Shown here piece by piece: positions 49,463-59,628 of a stretch of 64,000 nucleotides of DNA. The stretch is from contig NZ_QBUG01000006.1 of the NCBI RefSeq assembly GCF_003058225.1, positions 1 through 64,000 on the forward strand, given 5' to 3'. The notes beneath the pieces are model-generated. The model had not been told where the DNA came from and made no database searches. It was given only the letters and a program-made list of their open reading frames with translations. The number at the start of each line of letters is the position of its first letter. Within the stretch, counting starts at the first letter, position 1. Both the position numbers and the translations under genes were made by a program. Origin of the DNA: Promicromonospora sp. AC04 (GTDB lineage: Bacteria > Actinomycetota > Actinomycetes > Actinomycetales > Cellulomonadaceae).

Positions 49463-51783
49463 TGTCGGACACCACGTCCCGGACGGACGCGCCGGGAACC
49501 ACCGTGGACCTCGAGATCGGGGGAATGACCTGCGCCTCGTGCGCCATGCGGATCGAGAAGAAGCTCAACCGGCTCGACGGGGTGAGTGCGACGGTCAACT
49601 ACGCCACGGAGAAGGCGCAGGTCACCGCGCCGGCCGGGTACGACCTGAGCGTTCTCGTCGCGGAGGTCGAGAAGACCGGCTACACGGCGGCCCTGCCCGC
49701 CCCGAAGCACACCCCGGCGGACGACGGCGCCGCCGTCGACCCGCGGGACGCGGAGCTGCTGTCGCTGCGGAACCGGCTCATCACCTCGATAGTGCTCGCC
49801 GTCCCGGTGATCGCCATGGCGATGGTCCCGGCGTGGCAGTTCACCTACTGGCAGTGGGCGTCGCTCACGCTCGCGGCCCCGGTGGTCCTGTGGGCGGCCT
49901 GGCCGTTCCACAGGGCCGCGTGGACCAACCTGCGGCACGGCGCGGCGACCATGGACACCCTCGTCTCGGTCGGTGTCGTGGCCGCGTTCGCATGGTCCCT
50001 GTACGCGCTGTTCCTCGGCACCGCGGGCGAGCCCGGGATGACGCACGGGTTTGAGCTGACCGTCGCCCCGTCCGACGGCGCAGGCAACATCTACCTCGAG
50101 GTCGCCACCGGCGTCACGATGTTCGTGCTCGCCGGGCGCTACTTCGAGAAACGGTCCAAGCGCCAGGCCGGCGCCGCGCTGCGCGCGCTGCTGGAGCTCG
50201 GCGCGAAGGACGTCGCCGTGCTGCGGGGCGGGGCCGAGACCAGGATCCCGGTCGAGAGCCTCGCCGTCGGCGACGAGTTCGTCGTGCGGCCGGGGGAGAA
50301 GGTCGCCACCGACGGCGTCATCGTCACGGGCTCGTCCGCCATCGACGCGTCGATGCTGACGGGGGAGTCCGTCCCGGTCGAGGTCGGCGTCGGCGACACC
50401 GTTGCCGGGGCGACCGTGAACTTCGGCGGCCGGCTCGTCGTCCGGGCCACGCAGGTCGGCTCGGACACCCAGCTCGCGCGGATCGCCAAGCTCGTCGAGG
50501 ACGCCCAGTCCGGCAAGGCCGAGATCCAGCGCCTCGCCGACCGGGTCTCCGGGATCTTCGTCCCGGTGGTCATCGCCGTCGCGGTCGCGACCCTCGGCGT
50601 CTGGCTCGGCGGCGGCTTCCCCGTCACAGCCGGGATGACGGCCGCCGTCGCGGTGCTGATCATCGCCTGCCCGTGCGCGCTCGGGCTGGCCACGCCCACC
50701 GCGCTGCTGGTCGGCACGGGACGGGGCGCGCAGCTGGGCATCCTCATCAAGGGGCCGGAGGTGCTGGAGTCCACCCGCAAGGTCGACACGATCGTGCTGG
50801 ACAAGACCGGCACCGTCACCACCGGCAAGATGACCCTGCTCGACGTCGTCCCGGACGACAGCACCACGCGCGAGGAGCTGCTCCGGCTCGCGGGCGCCCT
50901 GGAGGACGCCTCCGAGCACCCCGTCGCGCAGGCGATCGCCAAGGGCGCCACCCAGCAGGTCGGGGACCTGCCGGCTCCGGAGTCGTTCGAGAGCATCCAG
51001 GGCAAGGGCGTGCAGGGGGTCGTCGAGGGGCACGCCGTCGTCGTCGGGCGCGAGAGCCTGCTCGCCGACTGGTCGCTGTACCTGCCGGCGGACCTCGCGG
51101 ACGCCAAGGCTCATGCGGAGGGCGAAGGCAAGACCGTCGTAGCGGTCGGCTGGGACGGGCAGGCCAGGGGCATCCTCGTCGTGGCGGACCAGGTCAAGCC
51201 CACCAGCGCGGCCGCCGTCGCGCAGCTCATCAGGCTCGGCCTCACGCCCGTGCTGCTCACGGGCGACAACAGGGCCGTGGCCGAGCAGGTGGCGGCGGCC
51301 GTCGGGATCACCCGGGTCATCGCCGAGGTACTGCCCCAGGACAAGGCCGACGTCGTCGCGCGGCTGCAGGCCGAGGGCAAGGTCGTCGCGATGGTCGGCG
51401 ACGGCGTCAACGACGCCCCGGCCCTTGCGCAGGCCGACCTGGGCCTGGCGATGGGCACCGGCACCGACGTCGCGATCGAGGCGGCGGACATCACGCTCGT
51501 CCGGGGCGACCTCACCTCCGCGGCTGACGCGATCCGGCTGTCCCGCCGGACGCTCGGCACCATCAGGACGAACCTGTTCTGGGCCTTCGGGTACAACGTC
51601 GCCGCGATCCCGCTGGCCGCCCTCGGCCTGCTCAACCCCATGCTCGCCGGTGCGGCGATGGCGTTCTCCAGCGTCTTCGTCGTCGGCAACAGCCTCCGCC
51701 TGCGCTCCTTCGCGAGCCGGACGGCGGACACCCAGGCGCCCGCGCCGTCGGGGCGGACCGCCCGGGCGCTGCAGGACGCCTGA
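49462..51783 (+). CDS. copA: Copper-exporting P1B-type ATPase CopA
   Basis: A 773-residue ATPase starting at ATG 49462 (TGATG with the previous stop; AGGAGG upstream). One N-terminal HMA domain has [11 protein letters not shown] (about 20-30). Eight membrane helices, the CPC motif [13 protein letters not shown], phosphorylation site [10 protein letters not shown], the HP motif SEHPVAQAI and the hinge [10 protein letters not shown] are all present. It should export Cu(I) using the copZ chaperone. Its 3' neighbour is the His-rich YHS protein. Confidence 0.95.
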   Translation: MSDTTSRTDAPGTTVDLEIGGMTCASCAMRIEKKLNRLDGVSATVNYATEKAQVTAPAGYDLSVLVAEVEKTGYTAALPAPKHTPADDGAAVDPRDAELLSLRNRLITSIVLAVPVIAMAMVPAWQFTYWQWASLTLAAPVVLWAAWPFHRAAWTNLRHGAATMDTLVSVGVVAAFAWSLYALFLGTAGEPGMTHGFELTVAPSDGAGNIYLEVATGVTMFVLAGRYFEKRSKRQAGAALRALLELGAKDVAVLRGGAETRIPVESLAVGDEFVVRPGEKVATDGVIVTGSSAIDASMLTGESVPVEVGVGDTVAGATVNFGGRLVVRATQVGSDTQLARIAKLVEDAQSGKAEIQRLADRVSGIFVPVVIAVAVATLGVWLGGGFPVTAGMTAAVAVLIIACPCALGLATPTALLVGTGRGAQLGILIKGPEVLESTRKVDTIVLDKTGTVTTGKMTLLDVVPDDSTTREELLRLAGALEDASEHPVAQAIAKGATQQVGDLPAPESFESIQGKGVQGVVEGHAVVVGRESLLADWSLYLPADLADAKAHAEGEGKTVVAVGWDGQARGILVVADQVKPTSAAAVAQLIRLGLTPVLLTGDNRAVAEQVAAAVGITRVIAEVLPQDKADVVARLQAEGKVVAMVGDGVNDAPALAQADLGLAMGTGTDVAIEAADITLVRGDLTSAADAIRLSRRTLGTIRTNLFWAFGYNVAAIPLAALGLLNPMLAGAAMAFSSVFVVGNSLRLRSFASRTADTQAPAPSGRTARALQDA

Positions 51784-51810
51784 CCACCCCGCACCGACGA
51801 AAGGACCCAC

Positions 51811-52197
51811 ATGGGACACGACCACTCGCACGGCGACCACGAGCACGGCGACCACGAGCACGACGGCCACTCGCACGACGGCCACGAGCACGACGGCCAC
51901 TCGCACGACGGCCACTCGCACGACGGCCACTCGCACGACGGTCATGCGCACGACGGTCATGCGCACGACGACCACTCGCACCCGGGCGGAGCGAGCCAGT
52001 TCGGCCTCAACCTGCTCGGCCCGTCGGACGACGAGCTCGCGGAGTGCCCGGTGATGCGCGGCAGCACGGTGGTGAAGGCCGACGCAGAGGCCAAGGGCCT
52101 GTTCCGCGACTACGAGGGCCAGCGGTACTGGTTCTGCTGCGCCGCGTGCGAGGACCCGTTCGACGCCGACCCCGCCAAGTACGCGGCGGCGGCCTGA
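51811..52197 (+). CDS. His-rich YHS-domain metal-binding protein
   Basis: A 128-residue protein in two parts. Residues 2-58 contain about twenty His in HDGHS/HDGHA pentapeptides. Residues 78-124 form a YHS domain with CPVMRGSTVV and the pair CCAAC in YWFCCAACEDPF, which can hold a metal. Start ATG 51811 has GAAAGGA upstream. It may store or buffer copper (or zinc) in the cytoplasm; there is no signal peptide. It lies between copA and csoR. Confidence 0.85.
   Translation: MGHDHSHGDHEHGDHEHDGHSHDGHEHDGHSHDGHSHDGHSHDGHAHDGHAHDDHSHPGGASQFGLNLLGPSDDELAECPVMRGSTVVKADAEAKGLFRDYEGQRYWFCCAACEDPFDADPAKYAAAA
51826..51981 (+). repeat. Tandem repeat encoding His-Asp-Gly-His-Ser units
   Basis: About nine 15-bp units of the CACGACGGCCACTCG type, with some 9-bp variants at the start, lie head to tail. 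The codon usage is nearly identical in each unit (CAC, GAC, GGC), suggesting recent expansion at the DNA level. Confidence 0.8.
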
Positions 52198-52208
52198 CCC
52201 AGCCCGCA

Positions 52209-52246
52209 GGTTCCGCGGCGCACCTCGTGCGGTGCGCCGCGGAACC
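52209..52246 (+). terminator. Strong hairpin between the YHS and csoR genes
   Basis: A perfect 16-bp stem: GGTTCCGCGGCGCACC (52209-52224) and its complement (52231-52246) around TCGTGC. It lies 12 bp after the YHS stop and 51 bp before csoR, so csoR may be partly insulated from the copper operon or have its own promoter. Confidence 0.75.
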
Positions 52247-52296
52247 CGCCAGATCGCCCGCCCGGCCAGGGCATTTGACCAGACGGAGATGAGACC

Positions 52297-52641
52297 ATGG
52301 GAACCATGACGGAATCAGGATCCCCTGCCGACGTGGCCGGAGAGGGTGACGCGCCCACCACCCACGGCTACATCACCGACAAGGACAAGTACCTCGCGCG
52401 GCTCAGGCGCATCGAGGGGCAGGCGCGCGGTATCCACCGGATGGTCGACGAGGAGCAGTACTGCATCGACATCCTGACCCAGGTGTCCGCCCTGACGAAG
52501 GCCCTCGAGAGCGTCGCGCTCGGCCTCCTGGACGACCACCTCAAGCACTGCGTGGTCGACGCCGCCCGGGCCGGCGGCGCCGAGGCGGACGCCAAGGTCA
52601 AGGAAGCCTCCGACGCGATCGCGCGGCTCGTCCGCTCCTGA
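52297..52641 (+). CDS. csoR: Copper-sensing repressor CsoR
   Basis: A 114-residue all-helical repressor. Copper ligands of the family are visible: Cys in QYCIDILTQ, then His and Cys in DHLKHCVVD. The DNA-binding part includes YLARLRRIEGQARGIHRMV (core). ATG 52297 is used; ATG 52306 is an alternative. It should bind the two palindromes upstream of copZ and the one upstream of copB and release them on Cu(I) binding. Confidence 0.94.
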   Translation: MGTMTESGSPADVAGEGDAPTTHGYITDKDKYLARLRRIEGQARGIHRMVDEEQYCIDILTQVSALTKALESVALGLLDDHLKHCVVDAARAGGAEADAKVKEASDAIARLVRS

Positions 52642-52692
52642 CCCGGGCCGGCGCGGGCCGACGGCCCAGGACGCGCGCGTCCGGCGCCGTCG

Positions 52693-55569
52693 ATGGATGA
52701 TCGCTGTGTGGCAGCTCCATACCGGCCCGCGCAGCCGCCGTCCGTCGCCGCACCCGTCGGTACGCCGTTTGATCCGTCGGTGCGGGAGGCGGACGACGTC
52801 GCCCGCGAGCTCGGCGTCGACCCGGCCGTCGGGCTGAGCGACGCCGAGGCCGCGCGCCGCCTGGCCGCCGACGGCCCGAACGAGCTGCGGTCCAGGCCGC
52901 CCGTGCCGCTCTGGCGCAAGATCCTGGACCAGTTCCGGGACCCGCTGGTGGCCCTGCTGCTGGTGGCCGTTGGCATCTCGGTCGCCGTCTGGTGGGTCGA
53001 GGGCGCCGAGGGCGTACCCGTGGACGCGGTGGTGATCGCCGCCATCATCGTGCTCAACGCGGTGCTCGGCCTGGTCCAGGAGAGCAAGGCGGCGAACGCC
53101 GTCGCGGCACTCCGATCCATGACGGAGGCGACCTCCACCGTGCTGCGCGACGGCCGCCGGGTCACCGTGCGGTCGGCCGAGCTCGTGCGCGGGGACGTGC
53201 TCGTGCTGGCCGAGGGCGATGCCGTCGGCGCCGACGCGCGCCTGCTGAGCGCTACGGCCCTGCGTGTCCAGGAGTCGTCGCTGACCGGGGAGAGCGAGGC
53301 GGTCCTCAAGGACGCGGCAGTGCTCCCGGCCAGGGCACCGCTCGGCGACCGGTTCGACATGGTCTACAAGGGCACCGCCGTCGCCCAGGGCGTCGGCCGC
53401 GCCGTCGTGGTGGCCGCCGGCATGGACACCCAGATGGGTGCCATCGCGCAGCTGCTCGACGCCACCGAGGAGGAGGTCACCCCGCTGCAGCGGGAGATCT
53501 CGCACGTGAGCAAGGTGCTCGGCCTCACGGTGATCGGCATCGCCGTCGTCGTAATGGTCCTGGCGGCGGTCGTCAACGGCGTCCGCACCGCCGCCGACCT
53601 CGTCACCGTCCTGCTGCTCGGCGTCTCGCTCGCCGTCGCCGCCGTGCCAGAGGGCCTGCCCGCCATCCTGTCGGTGGTCCTGGCCGTCGGGGTGCAGGCC
53701 ATGGCCCGCCGCAACGCCGTGGTCAAGAAGCTGCACTCCGCGGAGACGCTCGGTTCGGCGTCGGTCATCGCGTCGGACAAGACCGGCACCCTGACCAAGA
53801 ACGAGATGACGATCCAGCGCGTCGTCACCGCCTCCGGCGAGGTCACGCTCACCGGTGTGGGCTATCGGCCCGACGGCGAGGCGCGGACCGGCGCGGACGA
53901 CGGCGGTGCCGGCCAGCCGGTCACGGACGAGCGGCTCGTCCGGGAGGTGGCTATGGTGCTGGGCGGCGGCTCGCTGGCCAACGACGCCCAGCTCGTCGAG
54001 CACCACGGCGAGTGGGCGGTGCAGGGCGACCCCACCGAGGCCGCCTTCCTCGTGGCCGCGCACAAGCTCACCGGCACGGTCGACCGCGTGGCCGGCTTCG
54101 AGCGCCGCGGCGAGGTCCCGTTCACGTCCGAGCGCAAGATGATGTCCGCGCTCGTTGACCCGCCCGGCGACGGCGCCTGGGCGCTGGTCACCAAGGGCGC
54201 ACCCGACGTGCTCCTGACGCGCTGCAGCGACGTGCAGGTCGGCGACGAGACCGTCCCGCTGGACGACGAGCGCCGGGCGGCGGCGCTCGATGCCGTCGAG
54301 CGACTGTCCCGGCAGGCGTACCGCACGCTGGGCGTCGCCTACCGGCGGGTGGCGGAGGGGCTCGGCTCCGAGGGGCTGGAGGAGCACGAGTCCGACCTGG
54401 TCTACCTCGGCACGGTCGGCATCATCGACCCGCCGCGCCCTGAGGTCACGGCCGCGGTGGCCGAGGCCCACCGGGCCGGCATCCGCGTCATCATGATCAC
54501 CGGCGACCACCCGATCACGGCCACCCGGATCGCTACCGACCTGGGCATCGTCGAGCCCGGGGCCCGCGCCGTTACCGGCGTCGACCTCGACGGCCTCGAT
54601 GCCGCCGGGCTGCGCGAGACCACCCGGACCGTGTCGGTGTACGCCCGCGTCGCCCCGCAGAACAAGCTGCAGATCGTCGACGCGCTCCAGGCCGACGGCC
54701 ACGTCGTCGCCATGACCGGCGACGGCGTGAACGACGCCCCCGCCCTGAAGACCGCCGACATCGGCGTGGCCATGGGCATCACGGGCACCGAGGTGACCAA
54801 GGAGTCGGCCAAGATGATCCTGGGCGACGACAACTTCGCCACCATCGTCGCCGCCGTGCGCCAGGGCCGGATCATCTTCGACAACATCAAGAAGTTCCTG
54901 CGCTACCTGCTCTCCTCCAACATGGGCGAGGTCTGCACGGTGCTGTTCGGCGTGGTGCTGGCCGGGGTCGTCGGCCTGGATGGTGCGGCCGGCGGGGAGG
55001 CCGTCGTCGTGCCGCTGCTGGCCACCCAGATCCTGTGGATCAACCTCGTGACCGACTCCGGGCCGGCCCTCGCCATGGGCGTGGACCCGGAGACGGACGA
55101 CGTCATGGCCCGGCCGCCGCGCGGCACGAACGAGCGGATCATCGACGCCCGCATGTGGACCGGCGTCCTGAGCATCGGGTTCGTCATGGGCGTGGCCACC
55201 CTGCTCACCATCGACATCTTCCTGCCGGGCGGACTGGTCGAGGGGAACGACTCGCTCACCGTGGCGCGCACCGCCGGCTTCACCACGCTCGTCCTCGCCC
55301 AGCTGTTCAACGTGCTCAACTCCCGGTCGGAGACCACCAGCGCCTTCCACCGGATGTTCGTCAACCGCTGGCTCTGGGGAGCGATCGGCCTGGGCGTGGT
55401 GCTCCAGGTCGCCGTCGTGCAGGTGCCGTTCCTCCAGGTCGCGTTCGGCACCGCCGGTCTCGACCTCGCGCACTGGGGCGTGGCGGTCGCCATGGCCTCG
55501 TCGGTGCTCTGGTTCGACGAGATCCGCAAGCTGGTCTGGCGCGCACGGCGTGCCGGCGTGCCGGCCTAG
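52693..55569 (+). CDS. Cation-transporting P2-type ATPase (Ca2+-ATPase-like)
   Basis: A 958-residue P-type ATPase. An N-terminal cation-ATPase domain (DDVARELGVDPAVGLSDAEA) is followed by the membrane domain with VPEGLPAILSVVLAVG, the phosphorylation site SDKTGTLTKNEMT and [20 protein letters not shown]. The PEGLP motif and overall order match type II Ca2+/cation pumps, not copper pumps. ATG 52693 lacks a clear ribosome binding site; GTG 52708 is possible. It is 51 bp downstream of csoR and may not share copper control. Confidence 0.9.
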   Translation: MDDRCVAAPYRPAQPPSVAAPVGTPFDPSVREADDVARELGVDPAVGLSDAEAARRLAADGPNELRSRPPVPLWRKILDQFRDPLVALLLVAVGISVAVWWVEGAEGVPVDAVVIAAIIVLNAVLGLVQESKAANAVAALRSMTEATSTVLRDGRRVTVRSAELVRGDVLVLAEGDAVGADARLLSATALRVQESSLTGESEAVLKDAAVLPARAPLGDRFDMVYKGTAVAQGVGRAVVVAAGMDTQMGAIAQLLDATEEEVTPLQREISHVSKVLGLTVIGIAVVVMVLAAVVNGVRTAADLVTVLLLGVSLAVAAVPEGLPAILSVVLAVGVQAMARRNAVVKKLHSAETLGSASVIASDKTGTLTKNEMTIQRVVTASGEVTLTGVGYRPDGEARTGADDGGAGQPVTDERLVREVAMVLGGGSLANDAQLVEHHGEWAVQGDPTEAAFLVAAHKLTGTVDRVAGFERRGEVPFTSERKMMSALVDPPGDGAWALVTKGAPDVLLTRCSDVQVGDETVPLDDERRAAALDAVERLSRQAYRTLGVAYRRVAEGLGSEGLEEHESDLVYLGTVGIIDPPRPEVTAAVAEAHRAGIRVIMITGDHPITATRIATDLGIVEPGARAVTGVDLDGLDAAGLRETTRTVSVYARVAPQNKLQIVDALQADGHVVAMTGDGVNDAPALKTADIGVAMGITGTEVTKESAKMILGDDNFATIVAAVRQGRIIFDNIKKFLRYLLSSNMGEVCTVLFGVVLAGVVGLDGAAGGEAVVVPLLATQILWINLVTDSGPALAMGVDPETDDVMARPPRGTNERIIDARMWTGVLSIGFVMGVATLLTIDIFLPGGLVEGNDSLTVARTAGFTTLVLAQLFNVLNSRSETTSAFHRMFVNRWLWGAIGLGVVLQVAVVQVPFLQVAFGTAGLDLAHWGVAVAMASSVLWFDEIRKLVWRARRAGVPA

Positions 55570-55573
55570 GCCG

Positions 55574-56833
55574 CTACCAGACGGAGACCTCGCTCAGGGT
55601 GCCGCTGCTCCCGCCCGCGTCCCGGACGCAGACCAGGCCGGTCTCCACCGGCTCGGCGAACCGGACGGGATAGACCTCGTCGAACGCGTCCCCGGTCACG
55701 GTGCTGCTGCGCACGGTGCGCCGCTCGGCGTCGAGCAGCTCCACGGTCAGCCCGCTCGGGCTGAATGGTGTCCGGACGACCACCAGGCTGACCTCCCGAG
55801 GCTCCGGGAGGGCTACGCAGGCCCGCGGGTGTTCCGGCGCGGTGCAGCGGGCGTTCGTCCCGGAGCCGGACGTGCCGTCGGTCGGCTCGGCCGAGCCGTC
55901 GGCCGCCTCGGGGGCGCAGTCGGTGGGGAGCCGGACGCCGTCAGTGTTCCACTCGACGTCGCCGTCAGTGATCGGGCACGGTGACACTGCCTGCTCGAGC
56001 CGCCCGGAGGCCTTGTCCTCCGCCAGGCACTCAGCGCCCCTTGACGGCGGCGTCAGGTCGCTGGGCTGGGGAACTCCGGCGCTGCGATAGGTGGCCTCGA
56101 CCTGCTCGCCGTCGATCTTCGTGGTGGTCTGCGCGACGACCATGAGCTCGGACCGCGCGTCCGCGTAGACCCGGGCGTCCACCCGGGCAGTCGTCTCGGT
56201 CGTCGGCCCGGCGAGGAGGCGCGGTTCGGAAGCCGTGGCCTCCGTGCTGGCGGACACCACTGTGTAGGTGACCTTCTTGCCGGTCGGTATCTCCGCCGCC
56301 GCCGGCCAGCTCACCCGCAGCAGGCCGTTCTTGCCGGTCACCGTGAGCTCGGGTTCCCAGTACACGAGGTCCGGGACGCGCCGCGGCCCGTCGGTGTCCG
56401 ACGCCGGGAGGGTGAGCACGGTGCTCGGGCCGAACACGGCGTCGTCGACGTGGAGCGTCGCGGTGGCCCGCAGGCCGGCGGTGGCGTCGCCCACCTCGTC
56501 GTCCTCCAGAGACCAGAGCCCTCGCTCGTCCGGCTCCGCGGACACCGGCCGCGGGCAGAACGGCCCCGGTAGCACGCAGAAGAACCCGAGCGACATGGCC
56601 GCGGTCACGGCCTTGACGTCGTTCTCGGCGTCGTACAGGTACACCGAGACGGAGGAACGCGGGGCCGAGTACCCGTCCGAGTGCATGACCCGGCTGTAGA
56701 GCGCACCGGTGGGTGAGGGTTCCGGCGCCGGCTCGCCGCGCACGGCCGCGCCCCGGTCGTACGTGCAGGCGGTCACGGCCAGGACGGCGGCGACCAGGGC
56801 CAGGGCAACGGCGCGACGGCGCTTCGGGAGCAC
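55574..56833 (-). CDS. Lipoprotein of unknown function
   Basis: A 419-residue secreted lipoprotein: signal MLPKRRRAVALALVAAVLAV and lipobox VTACT (Cys near 23). The rest is beta-rich, with an FN3-like middle (PELTVTGKNGLLRVSWPAA). Several Cys occur in the second half (ECLAEDK, SPCPITDG, DCAPEA, RCTAPEHPRACVAL) and may form disulfides. No catalytic motif is seen and I do not recognise the family. It ends 4 bp from the ATPase stop, with no hairpin between. Confidence 0.75.
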   Translation of the reverse strand: MLPKRRRAVALALVAAVLAVTACTYDRGAAVRGEPAPEPSPTGALYSRVMHSDGYSAPRSSVSVYLYDAENDVKAVTAAMSLGFFCVLPGPFCPRPVSAEPDERGLWSLEDDEVGDATAGLRATATLHVDDAVFGPSTVLTLPASDTDGPRRVPDLVYWEPELTVTGKNGLLRVSWPAAAEIPTGKKVTYTVVSASTEATASEPRLLAGPTTETTARVDARVYADARSELMVVAQTTTKIDGEQVEATYRSAGVPQPSDLTPPSRGAECLAEDKASGRLEQAVSPCPITDGDVEWNTDGVRLPTDCAPEAADGSAEPTDGTSGSGTNARCTAPEHPRACVALPEPREVSLVVVRTPFSPSGLTVELLDAERRTVRSSTVTGDAFDEVYPVRFAEPVETGLVCVRDAGGSSGTLSEVSVW

Positions 56834-56950
56834 GCGCGGAGGCTACCAGCGCACCTCACGCCGGCATGCCGGCGTCGGACACGACGCGCGGGGTGTCAGG
56901 AAGCCGTCAAGGTCGAGGCGGCGCGCGACGTGCGCCACTAGGTTCCTCAG

Positions 56951-58885
56951 ATGACTAGTGTTCCTCGGGTGACGAGTCCTATATCGCGGCCCGCAGACGT
57001 TCTGCGCCTCGCTGTTGTCGTCGGCGCGCTCGGCGTCGTGTTCGGAGACATCGGGACCAGCCCGATCTACACCATCCAGACGATCTTCAACCCCGCGGAC
57101 CCGCACCCGGTCGCGGCCACCACTGAGAATGTCTACGGCGTCATCTCGCTGATCTTCTGGTCCGTGATGTTGATCGTCACCATCACGTACGTGCTCCTCG
57201 CCATGCGGGTGGACAACGACGGCGAGGGCGGGATCATGGCCCTGATCACCCTCCTGCGCCGGTGGGCCGCCAACGGGAAGACCCGGGTGACCATGACGCT
57301 GGCGGGTCTCGGGCTGTTCGGGGCCGCGCTCTTCCTCGGCGACAGCATGATCACTCCGGCGATCTCGGTGCTCTCCGCGGTGGAGGGCCTCAAGATCATC
57401 GACCCCTCGTTCGAGGAGTGGATAGTCCCGGTCACCGCGGTGATCATCGTGGGCCTGTTCGCCGCCCAGAAGTTCGGGACGGCGGCCGTGGGGCGGCTGT
57501 TCGGGCCCGTGATGATCACGTGGTTCGTCGTCATCGGGGCCTGCGGCGTGTGGGGCATCACGAGCGAGCCGGAGATCCTGAAGGCGCTCTCGCCGACGTA
57601 TGCGCTGGGGTTCCTGGCCGGGCACTTCGACCTGGCCTTCTTCGCGCTGGCCGCGATCGTGCTGTCGGTGACCGGCGCGGAAGCCCTGTACGCCGACATG
57701 GGCCACTTCGGCCGCAGGCCGATCTCCGTCGGGTGGATCTTCCTCGTGCTCCCGGCCTGCACGCTGAGCTACCTGGGCCAGGGCGCGCTGATCCTCCAGG
57801 ACCAGGCGAACATCTCGGCGCCGTTCTTCCTGCTGACGCCGGACTGGGCACTGATCCCGATGGTCGTCCTCGCCACCGCCGCAACGGTGATCGCGTCGCA
57901 GGCCGTCATCACCGGCGCGTTCTCCGTGACGGCCCAGGCCGCGCAGCTCGGCTACCTGCCCCGTCTGCGGATCCTGCACACGTCGCGGTCGTCCCGCGGC
58001 CAGATCTACGTCCCGTGGATCAACTGGCTGCTGATGGTCTCGGTCCTCACCCTGGTCTTCGCGTTCCGTAGCTCCGCGTCGCTGGCCTACGCCTTCGGCA
58101 TGGCCGTCACGGGCACCATCACGATCACGACGATCCTGTTCTTCTACGTCGCCTGGCGCACCTGGCGTACGCCCAGGTGGGCGCTCGCGACGATGGCCGT
58201 CGTGCTGCTGGCGGTCGACCTCCTGTTCCTCGCCGCGAACCTGACCAAGCTCGTGCACGGTGCCTGGCTCCCGCTGTTCATCGCCGTCACCGCCTTCACC
58301 GTCATGACGACGTGGCAGCGCGGACGGGAGCTGGTCACGGAGAAGCGCGAGGCCATGGAGGGCTCGCTGCGCGCGTTCGTGGACGGCCTCACGGACCGTC
58401 CTGCTCCGGTGCAGATCGTCAGTGGTACCGCGATCTTCCTGAACCGCGGGAGCGAGACCGCACCGCTGGCGCTCCGCGCCAACGTCGAGCACAACCGTGT
58501 GCGCCACGAGCACGTGGCAGTGGTGGCCGTGGAGGTCGCGATCGTCCCGCGCCTCGCCGACGACGAACGCGTGACCGTCGAGCACCTCGGCGAAGGCGAG
58601 GACGGCATCACCCACCTGACCGTGCGGTTCGGCTACGCCGAGAAGCCGGACGTCCCCGCGGCCCTCGCCCAGCTGGGGCCGGAGGACACCGAGGGTGATC
58701 TCGACCTCGAGAACGCCACCTACTTCCTGTCCCGGATCGAGCTGCGCCTGGGCGACGAGCCCGGGATGCCGGACTGGCGCAGGCGGCTGTTCATCGCGAC
58801 GTCGTTCATCACCGCCGACGCGGCCGAGCACTTCGCGCTGCCGCGCGACCGGACCGTCCTGCTCGGGTCGCACGTCGACGTGTAG
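56951..58885 (+). CDS. kup: Low-affinity potassium transporter Kup
   Basis: A 644-residue K+/H+ symporter with 12 helices in the first 440 residues and a soluble C-terminal domain. The family signature GVVFGDIGTSPIYTIQT is near residues 30-46, and ALFLGDSMITPAISVLSAVEG (core GDSMITPAIS) follows. Start ATG 56951 gives the normal N-terminus; a clear ribosome binding site is not seen. I looked for a c-di-AMP riboswitch in the 117 bp upstream and found none. Single-gene unit, convergent with the DUF305 gene. Confidence 0.93.
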   Translation: MTSVPRVTSPISRPADVLRLAVVVGALGVVFGDIGTSPIYTIQTIFNPADPHPVAATTENVYGVISLIFWSVMLIVTITYVLLAMRVDNDGEGGIMALITLLRRWAANGKTRVTMTLAGLGLFGAALFLGDSMITPAISVLSAVEGLKIIDPSFEEWIVPVTAVIIVGLFAAQKFGTAAVGRLFGPVMITWFVVIGACGVWGITSEPEILKALSPTYALGFLAGHFDLAFFALAAIVLSVTGAEALYADMGHFGRRPISVGWIFLVLPACTLSYLGQGALILQDQANISAPFFLLTPDWALIPMVVLATAATVIASQAVITGAFSVTAQAAQLGYLPRLRILHTSRSSRGQIYVPWINWLLMVSVLTLVFAFRSSASLAYAFGMAVTGTITITTILFFYVAWRTWRTPRWALATMAVVLLAVDLLFLAANLTKLVHGAWLPLFIAVTAFTVMTTWQRGRELVTEKREAMEGSLRAFVDGLTDRPAPVQIVSGTAIFLNRGSETAPLALRANVEHNRVRHEHVAVVAVEVAIVPRLADDERVTVEHLGEGEDGITHLTVRFGYAEKPDVPAALAQLGPEDTEGDLDLENATYFLSRIELRLGDEPGMPDWRRRLFIATSFITADAAEHFALPRDRTVLLGSHVDV

Positions 58886-58915
58886 GGATCGTCATCGACT
58901 CCGGCCGACCGCGTC

Positions 58916-59536
58916 TCACATGTCAGCGAGCAGGTTCTCCATCATCCGGATCTCGCGGGTCTGGGACTCGACGATCGACCGGGACAGGTCGATGGTGCCC
59001 TCGTGCGCCCCGTTGTCGATCTCCGTCTGCGCCATCTCGATGGCGCCCTGGTGGTGGACGATCATCCCCTCGAGGAACAGCCGGCCGGCCTGCGGTCCTT
59101 CGGCGTCGTCGAGTGCCCGCACGTCGTCCTCGGTCATCATGCCGCCCATGGATCCACCACCCATCGAACCGTTGTCCATGCCCATGGAGCCCGGCCCGGG
59201 GACACCCCACTCGTCGAGCCAGGCGGTGAGCTGCACGATCTCCGGGGCCTGGGCCTCCTTGATCTGGGTGGCCAGGTCTTTGATCGTCCGGTCGACGCCG
59301 TCGGTGCCGAGGATGATGTCGGACATCTCGATGGCCTGCTCGTGGTGCGGGATCATCATCCGCGCGAACATCACGTCGGCATGGTTGAACGCCTCGCCGC
59401 CTGCGCCCTGGCCGTCAGGACGTGGCGCGTCCTCGGACCTGGACATGCCGGGCATGTCCATGCCCGGGTCATCGGAGCAGGCGGAGAGGGTCAGGGCAGC
59501 GGCCAGCACGAGACTGGGCGCAAGGATGCGCTTCAT
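58916..59536 (-). CDS. DUF305-domain lipoprotein
   Basis: A 206-residue lipoprotein: signal MKRILAPSLVLAAALTLSAC, with the Cys near 20; ATG 59536 is preferred over ATG 59542 for its AAAGG spacing. The mature chain starts with DDPGMDMPGMS, Met-rich, and carries two DUF305 His motifs: ARMMIPHHEQAIEMSD and GMIVHHQGAIEMAQ. A Gly/Met linker (SMGMDNGSMGGGSMGGMM) joins them. DUF305 proteins bind copper in some studied cases and sit in copper loci. Probably surface copper binding. Confidence 0.9.
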   Translation of the reverse strand: MKRILAPSLVLAAALTLSACSDDPGMDMPGMSRSEDAPRPDGQGAGGEAFNHADVMFARMMIPHHEQAIEMSDIILGTDGVDRTIKDLATQIKEAQAPEIVQLTAWLDEWGVPGPGSMGMDNGSMGGGSMGGMMTEDDVRALDDAEGPQAGRLFLEGMIVHHQGAIEMAQTEIDNGAHEGTIDLSRSIVESQTREIRMMENLLADM

Positions 59537-59628
59537 GGTCATGCCTTTCAGTTCGGAGTGGTAGACACACGGCGCGGCCCCGAGGGGTCGCCAGACGATC
59601 GGACCGACGGTCCGAAGGGCGTGTGCTC

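Noticed and set aside
51814-51981. CRISPR-like array in the His-repeat region
   Set aside because: Units are 9-15 bp, in frame and without unique spacers; they encode His-rich peptides in a YHS protein.
52693-55569. Assigning the second P-type ATPase to copper export because of its position
   Set aside because: It lacks a CPx motif and has the PEGLP motif of type II Ca2+-like pumps, so it was called a Ca2+/cation ATPase.
56834-56950. c-di-AMP (ydaO-type) riboswitch upstream of kup
   Set aside because: The gap is only 117 bp and I could not find the conserved paired core; actinobacterial kup genes do not always have one.
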